NCBI GenBank assembly: GCA_041580375.1
Contig: JBFGDZ010000100.1
Coordinates: forward strand, 1 to 13,014
Direction: 5' to 3'
Source of the DNA: JAPUIN01 sp041580375
Lineage (GTDB): Bacteria; Acidobacteriota; Polarisedimenticolia; Gp22-AA2
Length of the DNA stretch: 13,014 nt
Numbering within the stretch: position 1 is the stretch's first letter; each line of letters opens with the position of its first letter. The translations under genes were made by a program, and so were the position numbers. Under the pieces are notes generated by a model, which was given only the letters and a program-made list of their open reading frames with translations, made no database searches and was not told where the DNA came from. Positions 1 to 6,812 of this stretch are shown here, piece after piece.

Positions 1-275
1 CGCTGGAAGAGCATGGTCACCGCACCCGCGGTCCTCCGCTGGACGCGTCCCTCGCGCGGCTTCTCGAGGCCGGCCAACGCGCGCAGCAGGGTCGTCTTGC
101 CCGCGCCGTTCGGCCCGAGGATCCCGAAGATCTCGCCCGCCGGAACCTCGAGCCCGACACCGTCGAGCCCGACGATGCGCTTCGCGCGCCGCAGGGGCCG
201 CGTCACCAGCTCGCGCAGGGATCGGCGCTTGATGTAGACCTTGGACAGGCTCTCCGTGACGATGGCGGCGGACAT
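1..275 (-). CDS. ABC transporter ATP-binding protein (N-terminal part, cut by window edge)
   Basis: Only the first 91 codons are inside the window; the gene runs off the left edge. The protein begins MSAAIVTESLSKVY, a usual ABC ATPase opening. It has a perfect Walker A (GPNGAGKTT, residues 54-62) and ends near the expected Q-loop (TMLFQ, Q at 91). The signature motif, Walker B and H-loop lie outside. The inserted basic stretch KRRSLRELVTRPLRRAKR (16-33) before the first strand is more typical of ATPases serving ABC-2 type exporters than of importers, but the substrate cannot be told. The ATG is preceded by GAGGA six bases upstream (minus strand, 286-282). This overlaps the TGA of the preceding gene, so translation is probably coupled to it. 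It is the third gene of the minus-strand operon; a permease would be expected beyond the edge. The family call is safe, the function is open. Confidence 0.93.
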   Translation of the reverse strand, partial: MSAAIVTESLSKVYIKRRSLRELVTRPLRRAKRIVGLDGVGLEVPAGEIFGILGPNGAGKTTLLRALAGLEKPREGRVQRRTAGAVTMLFQ

Positions 276-281
276 GGGATG

Positions 282-286
282 TCCTC
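282..286 (-). promoter_or_regulatory. Ribosome-binding site of the ABC ATPase, overlapping the upstream stop codon
   Basis: On the minus strand the sequence reads TGAGGACATCCCATG. GAGGA lies six bases before the ATG at 275 and shares bases with the TGA stop (287-285) of the FG-GAP gene. This geometry supports translational coupling and a shared transcript. Confidence 0.7.
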
Positions 287-3200
287 AGCGGCCCTGAAGC
301 CGCCGGGTGTTGTAGTGCTTTCGATAGGCCCGGTGATCCGGATCGTCGGGATACGTCTCCCCCTCGGGGTACGGGTAGCCCGACATGGCCCGGAACGGCA
401 ACGGCTCCACGGTGTCGCCGAAGGCCGTGTGCGGATCCATGTCCTTGCAGTAGCCGCTGGCGAACAGCAGGAAGCTCCGCACGACGCCCTTGCGCAGCTC
501 GGGCAGCTCCCCGGCCGGGAACTCCAGCGTCACCTCCTCCCCCCTGCCGAAGATGACGAACTTGTCGTCGGTGCGCCGCAGCAGATCGGTGACGCGGCCG
601 AAGCGCGTGTAGTCCCCGGTCATCACCTTGAACGGCATGGTGTTGTCCATGATGGTGTAGTCGTAGATCTTCGGCTCGCGGCCGTCCGGGCTGTGCTCGC
701 GCGGGTAGCCCCGCCGGTGCAGGTGGGCGCCGGAGGGCGCGATCTCCTTCACCTTCACCAGGTCCGCCATCTCCGCTTCCGGAATCGGCTGGGACAGGAA
801 AATCTGATCCCAGTAGACGCGCATGTTCGTCCGCAGCCGGAACCGGGGCGTGACGAGCGGCCCGATCCCGGAGAGATCGACCGTCATCATGCGCGGCATG
901 CCGGGCGGGAATCCCATCGGATTCATGACCGCTTCGTAGAGGAGATCCGCGTTCTGTACCTCGAGGATCGGCGGCGTCAGGACGATCCCCGACTGAGCGG
1001 CCGCGAAATTGCTGGACGAGTACTCGAAATCGACCCAGCCGTAGAGGAAGAGAACCGGGTTCTTCCGCTTCAGGATCTCCTTGGGGAACTCGATCTCCAG
1101 CGTGTGCATCTCCGAATAGCCCGCGAGACGGTGCAGCCGGAAGCCCTCCGCATAGATCCGATCGATCTTCAGGAGCCGGTCGGAGACCTCCCGACCGTTG
1201 TGTGCGGTCGCCCGAATCGGGAAGATGCGCTCGTCGCGCCGGACGGCGTACAACCGGTGATCGGGCTCTTCCTCCACGGGGAAGCGCTCGTTCGGATAGA
1301 CGTCGATCGATTGGGGATGATCGATGGCGATCAAGCGGACCTCGTCCAGATACGTGACCTCCTCCAGATTCTCGACGACCTGCAGGTAGTAAGCGCCGTC
1401 GAGCGGCACCAGCTGATCGGGCTCGATCTTGACGTACTCGTCCGGATCCGGCTTGCCGTAGACGCCCGGCCCCAGCCACAGGCCCAGGCCCCCGACGCCC
1501 AGGAAGTCGGTGACGAATCGATAGCGCCCGCCGTCCCACGCGAACAGAAGCGGACAGGAGGAACCCTTGCGATCGAGCTCGACCTGCTCGACCTCCTGGC
1601 CGGCCGGCACGTCCAGCTCGGCCTGCAGCACTCCGCCCGGCCACAGCAGGCGCAGGACGTCCACGATGCCGCGGTCCCGCAGGCCGAAGTGGACGGCCGC
1701 AGGTGACTGCGACAGGTATCCGGATCCGGCCTGCACCTCGCGCCGCTGCCAGAACGCGCCGGTCTGCACTTCGATCTTCGTCCCGACCCCGTGGTGGTTG
1801 CTGCTGCGGCCGCGGGCCATGACCCGGAGCCATCTTTTGCCGTGGGTGCCCTCGTTCTTGAGGACCAGAGGCCGTGCGCCGTTGCGGGTGACCAGGAGAT
1901 CGAGATCGCCGTCGCCGTCCAGATCGGCCGCGGCGGCCGCCCGGCCGGTTCCGGCTGCGAGTGCGCCGAGGCCCGCCTCGTCCGAGGCGCGCTCGAACAG
2001 GCCGGTGCCATCGTTCCTGAAGAAGTCGTGCCTCTCGCCGGTTGCGAAGAGATCGAGATCCCCGTCGTTGTCCGCGTCGAACAGCACCGTCCCGTATCGG
2101 GATCCCCGGGACGCGGGGTCGATCGCGCGGACCGTGAAGCGACCGTCCTCGCCGTTCATCAAGGCACGCAGGCCGTCCGGAGCGGGCGCCGCGAACACGA
2201 GATCCGGGCGGCCATCGCCGTTGAGATCCCCCGCCGACACGCCACGCCCGCCCCCGCGACGCGCGAGACCCGCGGCGGCCCCGCGGTCGGCGAAGCCCCG
2301 CTCGCGCCGGTTGTCGAGAAGAGCGTCCTGCCCGCCGGGCACGGAGAGAACCACGTCGATGTCCCGATCGAGATCGAGATCGCTGAACACGGCGCCGACC
2401 GAGCCGCGAGGCGGCCCCGCGAGCCCCAGAGCGTCCGTGCCGTCCATGAAGGTGCCGTCGCCGCGGTTGAGGAGAAGACGCGTTCCCGCGGAACCTCCGG
2501 AGCCCGGCTCCGCCAGCCGCGAGACGTACAGATCCAGATCGCCGTCGTGGTCGACGTCACCCCACGACGCGCCCAGGCAGAATCCGCTCAGGGAGACCGA
2601 TGCGCTCTTCGTGACGTTCTCGAACACGCCCCGGCCGTCGTTGCGGAAGAGCTCAACGCCGCCCAGCCTGGTCAGGACGAGATCCAGATCGCCGTCTCCG
2701 TCGTAATCGGCCAGGCCCGCCGCCATGCCGACTCCCTGGAAGTCGATCCGCGACCGCTTCGTCACGTCCTCGAACCGCATGCCGCCGCGGTTGCGGTAGA
2801 CGACGGGGCGCGCGCGCCCGTCGGCCGACGCGTTGGCGAACACGACATCCGGGAGACCGTCCCCGTCGAGATCCCCGATCGCCACGCCCGATCCCCAACG
2901 CGCCGCCTCGGACGGCTCGGGGATGCCTCCCGTGGCGGCCGCTTTCCCGCTCGGGACCTCCGCCTCGCCCCCCGGACCGGCGTGGACGAACGCGATTCCC
3001 GAGTCCCCCGTCACGTCGCGGAACCGCACGCGCACGGGCGGGGGAGGAGGAGGAGGCCCGCCGAAGGCGGCGTAGTCGGTGATGACGAGCGCATTGCGTC
3101 CGGCCTCGCCGTATTGATTCCCCGTCGGCACGGCGAAACGGCTGTCGTCGGCCAGCTTCTGATAGGCCGCCATCTCGGTCTCACCCTCTCCGCGGCGGCC

Positions 3201-3770
3201 CGCCTGCAGCAACGCCCGCGCGAGCTGGTACCGGATCGACATCCCGTTCGGATCGAGCTCGCGCGCCCGGTGCAGCCGATCGACGGCGACGTCGAACAGC
3301 CGCTTCCTCACGTGCAGCAGACCCAGGTTGTAGAAGATCTGGGGATCATCCGGATCGAGGTTTCTGGCCGTTTCCAGCCGGGCGATCGCCTCGTCGGTGC
3401 GCCCCTGATCCCGCAGCAGGATCGCCAGGGCGTAGTGCGCCTGCGGGAGATCCGGATCGAGCTCCACGGCCCGGCGGAGGGCCGTTTCCGCCTTCTCCAT
3501 CTCCCTGGCGTAGAGCGCGGCCAGTCCCAGGTTGACGAACCCCGGCGCCCAGGACGGAGCCAGCCCGGTGACCCGTCCGAACTCCTCCATCGCCTGCGTG
3601 TGCTTGTACTGCTCCATCCGCGCGGCGCCGTGATTGTTGGCCTGGATCGCCGCCCGCGGCCCGCTCTCGGGGCGCTGCAACGCCTGACTCGCCGCCCAGA
3701 GCGTGATCAGCGCCGCTGCTCCCAGGAGCACCGCGAGCAGCACCCGGCTCGCACCGATCGCCCTCGTCAT
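285..3770 (-). CDS. Membrane-anchored TPR / FG-GAP (VCBS) repeat / ASPIC-UnbV protein with uncharacterised C-terminal module
   Basis: 1161 residues. A hydrophobic signal/anchor segment at 8-30 has no lipobox. TPR-like helices span about 50-205 (for example EKAETALRRAVELDPD). A run of seven prolines (239-245) leads into a beta-propeller with seven Ca-binding-type loops at D300, D355, D405, D464, D515, D565 and D616 (pattern DxDxDGDxD; the fourth is degenerate, DLDLDRDID). An ASPIC/UnbV domain follows at about 645-731 (GVGTKIEV...AVHFGL). Residues 740-1161 match no domain I can name; they include a Gly/Leu-rich stretch (FLGVGGLGLWLGPG, 756-769) and look beta-rich. The start was chosen because the ATG sits in an ATGA overlap with the upstream gene and has GGGGGGAG five bases before it; a longer reading extends into the upstream gene and lacks these. 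The protein probably acts outside the membrane in adhesion, ligand binding or scaffolding, as FG-GAP/CRTAC1-like proteins are thought to. The biochemical role is unknown. Domain calls are strong. Confidence 0.93.
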   Translation of the reverse strand: MTRAIGASRVLLAVLLGAAALITLWAASQALQRPESGPRAAIQANNHGAARMEQYKHTQAMEEFGRVTGLAPSWAPGFVNLGLAALYAREMEKAETALRRAVELDPDLPQAHYALAILLRDQGRTDEAIARLETARNLDPDDPQIFYNLGLLHVRKRLFDVAVDRLHRARELDPNGMSIRYQLARALLQAGRRGEGETEMAAYQKLADDSRFAVPTGNQYGEAGRNALVITDYAAFGGPPPPPPPVRVRFRDVTGDSGIAFVHAGPGGEAEVPSGKAAATGGIPEPSEAARWGSGVAIGDLDGDGLPDVVFANASADGRARPVVYRNRGGMRFEDVTKRSRIDFQGVGMAAGLADYDGDGDLDLVLTRLGGVELFRNDGRGVFENVTKSASVSLSGFCLGASWGDVDHDGDLDLYVSRLAEPGSGGSAGTRLLLNRGDGTFMDGTDALGLAGPPRGSVGAVFSDLDLDRDIDVVLSVPGGQDALLDNRRERGFADRGAAAGLARRGGGRGVSAGDLNGDGRPDLVFAAPAPDGLRALMNGEDGRFTVRAIDPASRGSRYGTVLFDADNDGDLDLFATGERHDFFRNDGTGLFERASDEAGLGALAAGTGRAAAAADLDGDGDLDLLVTRNGARPLVLKNEGTHGKRWLRVMARGRSSNHHGVGTKIEVQTGAFWQRREVQAGSGYLSQSPAAVHFGLRDRGIVDVLRLLWPGGVLQAELDVPAGQEVEQVELDRKGSSCPLLFAWDGGRYRFVTDFLGVGGLGLWLGPGVYGKPDPDEYVKIEPDQLVPLDGAYYLQVVENLEEVTYLDEVRLIAIDHPQSIDVYPNERFPVEEEPDHRLYAVRRDERIFPIRATAHNGREVSDRLLKIDRIYAEGFRLHRLAGYSEMHTLEIEFPKEILKRKNPVLFLYGWVDFEYSSSNFAAAQSGIVLTPPILEVQNADLLYEAVMNPMGFPPGMPRMMTVDLSGIGPLVTPRFRLRTNMRVYWDQIFLSQPIPEAEMADLVKVKEIAPSGAHLHRRGYPREHSPDGREPKIYDYTIMDNTMPFKVMTGDYTRFGRVTDLLRRTDDKFVIFGRGEEVTLEFPAGELPELRKGVVRSFLLFASGYCKDMDPHTAFGDTVEPLPFRAMSGYPYPEGETYPDDPDHRAYRKHYNTRRLQGR
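1887..2879 (-). repeat. Seven FG-GAP/VCBS coding repeats
   Basis: This part of the gene encodes seven degenerate repeats of roughly 50 residues, each centred on an Asp-rich loop (GDLDGDGLPD, ADYDGDGDLD, GDVDHDGDLD, SDLDLDRDID, GDLNGDGRPD, FDADNDGDLD, ADLDGDGDLD). At DNA level they give recurring plus-strand words such as AGATCGCCGTC at about 1910, 2540 and 2690. These are protein-level repeats of a propeller, not a DNA tandem array. Confidence 0.85.
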
Positions 3771-5473
3771 GTTCGCTCCCCCCGTCTGAGCACCCGCCCG
3801 GCCGGGGCCGGCCGGAAGGCGCCGCCGGCGACGACCCGTGTTCCGTTGATGAGGACCTCCTCGATCCCGGCGGCGTGGCGACGCGGCTCGCTGAACGTGG
3901 AGCGATCGCCGACCAGGGACGGTTCGAGCACGACCAGATCGGCCTTCAGTCCTTCGCGGATCAGGCCCCGATCGGCGAGGCCCAGGCGGCTCGCCGGCAA
4001 CGACGTCATCTTGCGCACCGCCTCCTCCAGCGTCAACACGCCGCGCTCGCGCACGTAGTGACCGAGCACGCGAGGAAAGGCTCCGTATGCGCCCGGGTGC
4101 GGGAATCCCTTTCCGATCTCCCACGCGTCGGTGACCAGCGCCAGCCCGGGGTGTCGAAGCAGCGGGAGCAGATCGTCGTCCCCCCGATCGTCCCCCGAGA
4201 TGCCGAAGATCAATTGCGTGGCGACGCCGTTCTCAGCCACCAGAATATCGGAGAGGGCGTCGAAGGGATCCCGGTTCGCCCGCCGTCCGATCTCGGCGAG
4301 CGTGAGATGCTCGTAGCGCTTGTTCAGCGGCCCGTCCACGTGCGCCAGCCGGATGCGATCCCAGCCGCACTCCCGCACGATGTTCATCGTCCAGCGTCCG
4401 GGCTCGTCCCAGGGCGGCCACACCGGCGCTGCGTCGGCCATCTCCTCCTTCATGCGCGCCCGCGAGCGCGGATCCCTCAGCCGCTCCAGGAAGGCGGACA
4501 CGCCGCCATCGAGCGACCAGGGAGGATAGAGGGCCAGCATGGTCGTGCACACCGCAGTGTACGGGATGACGTCCGCCGTCAGCCGGACGCCGTCCCGCGC
4601 CGCCTCATCGTGGATCCGCAGGACCGACTCGGTTCCCGGCCAGGCGCGCGGGCCGACCGTCTCCACGTGCGAATGATGGACCGGCGCGCCGCTGCGCCGG
4701 CCGACCTCGAGGATCTCCCGCACGGCGGGCTCGAGCGTCTCCAGACTGCTCCCCCTCTGGTGGAAGGCCGCGAAGCCCCCAGCGTCCGCGCTGGCGCGCG
4801 CCACCGCGATCAACTCCTCCGTGTCGGCGAACTGGCCCGGCGGGTAGATCAGTCCGAAGGAGACCCCGAACGCACCCTCTTCAACGGCGGTTCTCACGGC
4901 ACGATCCAGGGCCCGCTGCTCCTCGGGCGTGGGGCGGCCGGCGCGCGCCCCCATGGCCGACGAACGGGCCGCGCCGTGAGCGACGAGCGTGGCGACGTTC
5001 AGCAGGACCCCCCGGGACTCCAGACGATCCAGGTAGGAACCCATCGAGTCCCACTCCCACGGGACGCCGTCGGGGGTGATGAACCCGCAGACCCGCGCCA
5101 CCTGATCGCGCGAGCGGCCGGACACGGGGGCGCAGCCGATGCCGCAATTCCCCATCAGCTCCGTGGTGATCCCCTGGCGGATCCGCCCTTCCAGGAGCCC
5201 GGACTGCCGCTCGAGAGGCAGCGCGACGCAGAGGTCGGAATGGGAGTGCAGATCGATGAACCCGGGGGCGACGACACGACCCCGTGCATCGATGCGCGCG
5301 GCGCCGGGATGGTCCAGCGACGCTCCGACGGCCGCGATGCGATCACCTGCGATCCCGACGTCGGCCCTGAAGGGCGGCCGGCCCGATCCGTCGACGATCT
5401 CTCCTTGGGTGATGATCAGGTCCAGCGAGCACCTCCGCGGAACGCGCGGACGAGCAACCCCGGGGACCGTCAT
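3767..5473 (-). CDS. N-acyl-D-amino-acid deacylase (D-aminoacylase) family amidohydrolase
   Basis: 568 residues from the ATG at 5473; 552 if translation starts at an in-frame CTG at 5425. Family hallmarks are in order: a small N-terminal beta part (LIITQGEIVDGSG, 19-31), the metal motif PGFIDLHSHSD (H76, H78), the cysteine-ligand motif GNCG (C110) typical of D-aminoacylases, GLIYPPGQFADTEEL (207-221), histidines H238 (FHQR) and H269 (HHSHVE), the probable catalytic Asp D449 (VTDAW), and the C-terminal signature HPGAYGAFPRVL (459-470) through KMTSLPASRLGL. The family hydrolyses N-acyl-D-amino acids to D-amino acids plus a carboxylate; the true substrate here is unknown. No signal peptide is visible, so it is probably cytoplasmic. 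It is the first gene of a coupled operon with the FG-GAP protein and ABC ATPase, overlapping the former by four bases. The start is uncertain: a TATAAT box overlaps the ATG, while a strong SD precedes the CTG. Confidence 0.93.
   Translation of the reverse strand: MTVPGVARPRVPRRCSLDLIITQGEIVDGSGRPPFRADVGIAGDRIAAVGASLDHPGAARIDARGRVVAPGFIDLHSHSDLCVALPLERQSGLLEGRIRQGITTELMGNCGIGCAPVSGRSRDQVARVCGFITPDGVPWEWDSMGSYLDRLESRGVLLNVATLVAHGAARSSAMGARAGRPTPEEQRALDRAVRTAVEEGAFGVSFGLIYPPGQFADTEELIAVARASADAGGFAAFHQRGSSLETLEPAVREILEVGRRSGAPVHHSHVETVGPRAWPGTESVLRIHDEAARDGVRLTADVIPYTAVCTTMLALYPPWSLDGGVSAFLERLRDPRSRARMKEEMADAAPVWPPWDEPGRWTMNIVRECGWDRIRLAHVDGPLNKRYEHLTLAEIGRRANRDPFDALSDILVAENGVATQLIFGISGDDRGDDDLLPLLRHPGLALVTDAWEIGKGFPHPGAYGAFPRVLGHYVRERGVLTLEEAVRKMTSLPASRLGLADRGLIREGLKADLVVLEPSLVGDRSTFSEPRRHAAGIEEVLINGTRVVAGGAFRPAPAGRVLRRGERT
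3776..3783 (-). promoter_or_regulatory. Ribosome-binding site deciding the start of the FG-GAP protein
   Basis: The minus strand reads GGGGGGAG, then CGAAC, then ATG (3770-3768), an ideal spacing of five bases. The ATG overlaps the TGA of the amidohydrolase gene as ATGA. Together they fix the start at 3770. Confidence 0.8.
5432..5436 (-). promoter_or_regulatory. Strong Shine-Dalgarno before an in-frame CTG, possible true start of the amidohydrolase
   Basis: GGAGG on the minus strand is followed by six bases and then CTG (5425-5423) in frame, codon 17 of the ATG version. Starting there gives (M)DLIITQGEIVDG, which matches the usual length of the family N-terminus. The ATG at 5473 has no comparable SD. 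CTG starts are rare, so this is a candidate only. Confidence 0.4.
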
Positions 5474-5477
5474 TATA
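5472..5477 (-). promoter_or_regulatory. Candidate -10 box TATAAT overlapping the amidohydrolase ATG
   Basis: The minus strand reads GTGTATAATGACGG: a perfect sigma70-type TATAAT whose last two bases are the first two of the ATG. No good -35 lies 16-18 bases upstream. If active, transcription would start near 5465, downstream of this ATG, favouring a later start codon. Confidence 0.4.
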
Positions 5478-5493
5478 CACGTCGCTTCGAGGG

Positions 5494-5512
5494 ACGCCCG
5501 CTCAGCGGGCGT
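5494..5512 (-). terminator. Perfect 8-bp hairpin with the stop codon as its loop
   Basis: On the minus strand ACGCCCGC-TGA-GCGGGCGT: the two arms are exactly complementary and the three-base loop is the stop codon of the small Cys-rich gene. No T-run follows, so it may be a weak or factor-assisted terminator, an mRNA-stabilising hairpin or an operator in front of the amidohydrolase. The structure is certain, its role is not. Confidence 0.5.
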
Positions 5513-5828
5513 ACGAACGGCAGAGCATCGCGCGCACGGCGTTGATCCGCTGGCGCCGGGCCTTGAGATTGCTGGCCCCCTGGCCGCAATCGGCGCAGCC
5601 GTCGAAGGTGCGGAGAGCGTGGCGGTAGCAGCAGTCGCGGAGGTTGTACCAGACCCCAAATTTCCAGCAGAAGAAGTCCGCGTCAGGCGGTCGGTAGGTG
5701 CATTTGAGGATCGGCTCGCGATCCGGCGCGCCGTCCCCGGGCTGTCCCGTATGGACGTCCGACGTCCGCGGCAGGGCCCGCAGCCGCCGCCGCGCCGGGT
5801 TCCGCTTCAGAGGGTCGATGGCGCTCAT
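5502..5828 (-). CDS. Small cysteine-rich protein of unknown function
   Basis: 108 residues from the ATG at 5828. I do not recognise a named family. Seven cysteines occur in the second two thirds (C43, C54, C66, C67, C78, C81, C103), with a CxxC pair inside FDGCADCGQG and a histidine at H70, which suggests metal (zinc or Fe-S) binding. The segment DFFCWKFGVWYNLRDCCYRH is rich in aromatic residues and unlike a random GC-rich shadow frame. The N-terminal 40 residues are basic and probably disordered. There is no signal peptide or membrane segment. No SD precedes the ATG, but a TACAAT box ends eight bases before it, so the mRNA may be leaderless. The gene lies between the lytic transglycosylase and the amidohydrolase on the same strand, 80 and 28 bases away. 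A TTG start further upstream is possible but less likely. Confidence 0.75.
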   Translation of the reverse strand: MSAIDPLKRNPARRRLRALPRTSDVHTGQPGDGAPDREPILKCTYRPPDADFFCWKFGVWYNLRDCCYRHALRTFDGCADCGQGASNLKARRQRINAVRAMLCRSYAR

Positions 5829-5836
5829 GGCGGGGT

Positions 5837-5842
5837 ATTGTA
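5837..5842 (-). promoter_or_regulatory. Candidate -10 box TACAAT of the small Cys-rich gene (leaderless transcript?)
   Basis: The minus strand reads TTTACAATACCCCGCCATG. TACAAT ends eight bases before the ATG, so transcription would begin at or just before the start codon. The -35 region is poor (TTTTCG at 18 bases spacing). The absence of an SD fits a leaderless message. Confidence 0.4.
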
Positions 5843-5862
5843 AACGAAGCGGCATGCCGCCG

Positions 5863-5904
5863 AAAAGCCCGCGCCGCAAGGCATCCCGCAGCGGGTCGTC
5901 GGGC
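5863..5904 (-). terminator. Possible terminator after the lytic transglycosylase gene
   Basis: On the minus strand GCCCG (5904-5900) can pair with CGGGC (5871-5867), which is followed directly by TTTT (5866-5863). A second small hairpin, CCCGCTGCGGG, lies between them. The outer stem is only five base pairs with a long interior, so this is weak. Confidence 0.25.
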
Positions 5905-5908
5905 GGCC

Positions 5909-6715
5909 TCAGAATTCGTAGGCGTAATGCCGTACGCGCCGGACGTAGGACTGCACCCGGCCCGCCGACGGCACCCCGCCGCTCTTCACCACCGTCATCT
6001 CGCCCGCCACGTACGCCCCCAGCGCCCGATCCAGATCTCCCTTGAAGAGCTCCAGCAGGTAGCGGAGATACCGGGTCCCCGCATCGATGTTCTGAGCCGG
6101 GTCGTCGATCGCCCGCGCCCCGAAGCGGGCCGCCGTCGCGGGCATCAGCTGCATGAGTCCGCGGGCGCCGCTCTTGGAGCGCGCCTTCGGGTTGAAGTTC
6201 GATTCGGCCTTCATCACCGCCAGGACGAGGCGCGGGTCGACGCCGTGGCTGGCGGCGCTCTCCTCGACCATGCCGAGAAAGGGTCTCGCCCCCGCATAGT
6301 GCGGGCCGTCCGGCCGGATCGGCCCCTCGGGCGTCCCGGGCACGCGGCCGAGGATTTTCCCCTCGAAGTTGGCGAACGGGCGCGGCACGACCCCGCCCCC
6401 GCGCCCCGCGGACCCGGCGGATCCTCCCGCGCAGGGCTCCGTGCGCCCGCCGCCGGCACGGGAGCCCGTGAGCGCGTCGAGGCCGGCCCGGGCCTCCGCG
6501 TTATAAGGGTCGAGCTCCAGGGCGGCGAGATAGTGGAGGAGAGCCGCGCGAGGCTTGTCCTTGCCCGCGTCGTGATCGCCGCGGCGGACCTCTTTGGCGG
6601 CGCGCGACCGGGAGCGCTCGGAGACATCGATCCGTTTTCCGGCAGTCGCCGGCGTGAACGCGAGAAGCAGAACGGCGCAGGCCGGGATGACACAGGTTCT
6701 CAACGCTCGTCGCAC
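5909..6715 (-). CDS. Secreted lytic transglycosylase (SLT / GH23 family)
   Basis: 268 residues. GTG start chosen because GGAGG sits seven bases upstream and a signal peptide follows at once (hydrophobic 9-21, likely cleavage after TPATA at 25); the frame continues upstream without such features. Residues 36-82 form a TPR-like helical pair (ALLHYLAALELDPYNAEARAGLDAL), followed by a Gly-rich linker (85-110). The SLT domain occupies about 145-268: catalytic Glu E171 in KAESNFNPKARS, GLMQLMP (187-193), and PAQNIDAGTRYLRYLL. The motif usually written AYNAG is AYVAG here (234-238), so the Asn is replaced by Val. The enzyme cleaves the glycan strand of peptidoglycan in the periplasm, leaving 1,6-anhydro ends. 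It is divergently transcribed from the solute-binding lipoprotein gene. The family call is firm; the physiological role (turnover, or opening the wall for a machine) is not determined. Confidence 0.95.
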   Translation of the reverse strand: MRRALRTCVIPACAVLLLAFTPATAGKRIDVSERSRSRAAKEVRRGDHDAGKDKPRAALLHYLAALELDPYNAEARAGLDALTGSRAGGGRTEPCAGGSAGSAGRGGGVVPRPFANFEGKILGRVPGTPEGPIRPDGPHYAGARPFLGMVEESAASHGVDPRLVLAVMKAESNFNPKARSKSGARGLMQLMPATAARFGARAIDDPAQNIDAGTRYLRYLLELFKGDLDRALGAYVAGEMTVVKSGGVPSAGRVQSYVRRVRHYAYEF

Positions 6716-6722
6716 GTGCGAT

Positions 6723-6727
6723 CCTCC
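6723..6727 (-). promoter_or_regulatory. Ribosome-binding site fixing the GTG start of the lytic transglycosylase
   Basis: The minus strand reads AGCGGAGGATCGCACGTG: GGAGG with seven bases to the GTG at 6715, immediately followed by a signal peptide in frame. Confidence 0.75.
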
Positions 6728-6767
6728 GCTCGGACCGCGCCCGCCGGGGGGCGGCTCCGTCCCTTCC

Positions 6768-6798
6768 AATATGGTGCGCGATGACGGTCGAGTGCCAA
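6768..6798 (-). promoter_or_regulatory. Candidate sigma70 promoter for the lytic transglycosylase
   Basis: On the minus strand TTGGCA (6798-6793) and CATATT (6773-6768) are separated by 19 bases, which is longer than ideal. The leader to the GTG would be about 45 bases. A sigma54 reading of TGGCAC was considered, but the required downstream GC element is missing. Confidence 0.35.
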
Positions 6799-6812
6799 CC
6801 CCGCCGCCCGGA

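Noticed and set aside
279..4058. Long plus-strand open frames opposite the FG-GAP gene (475 and 755 codons)
   Set aside because: They are antisense shadows in GC-rich DNA: low-complexity, Arg/Val/Ala-rich translations with no domains. The minus-strand gene has clear motifs throughout.
3771..4124. N-terminal extension of the FG-GAP protein by 118 residues
   Set aside because: It would read through the amidohydrolase gene, is Arg/Gly-rich without a fold, and ignores the good SD and ATGA overlap at 3770.
3875..5545. 556-codon plus-strand frame opposite the amidohydrolase
   Set aside because: Shadow frame; the minus strand encodes a full set of D-aminoacylase motifs over the same span.
6785..6798. 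Sigma54-like TGGCAC on the minus strand upstream of the lytic transglycosylase
   Set aside because: The -12 GC element at the required spacing is absent.
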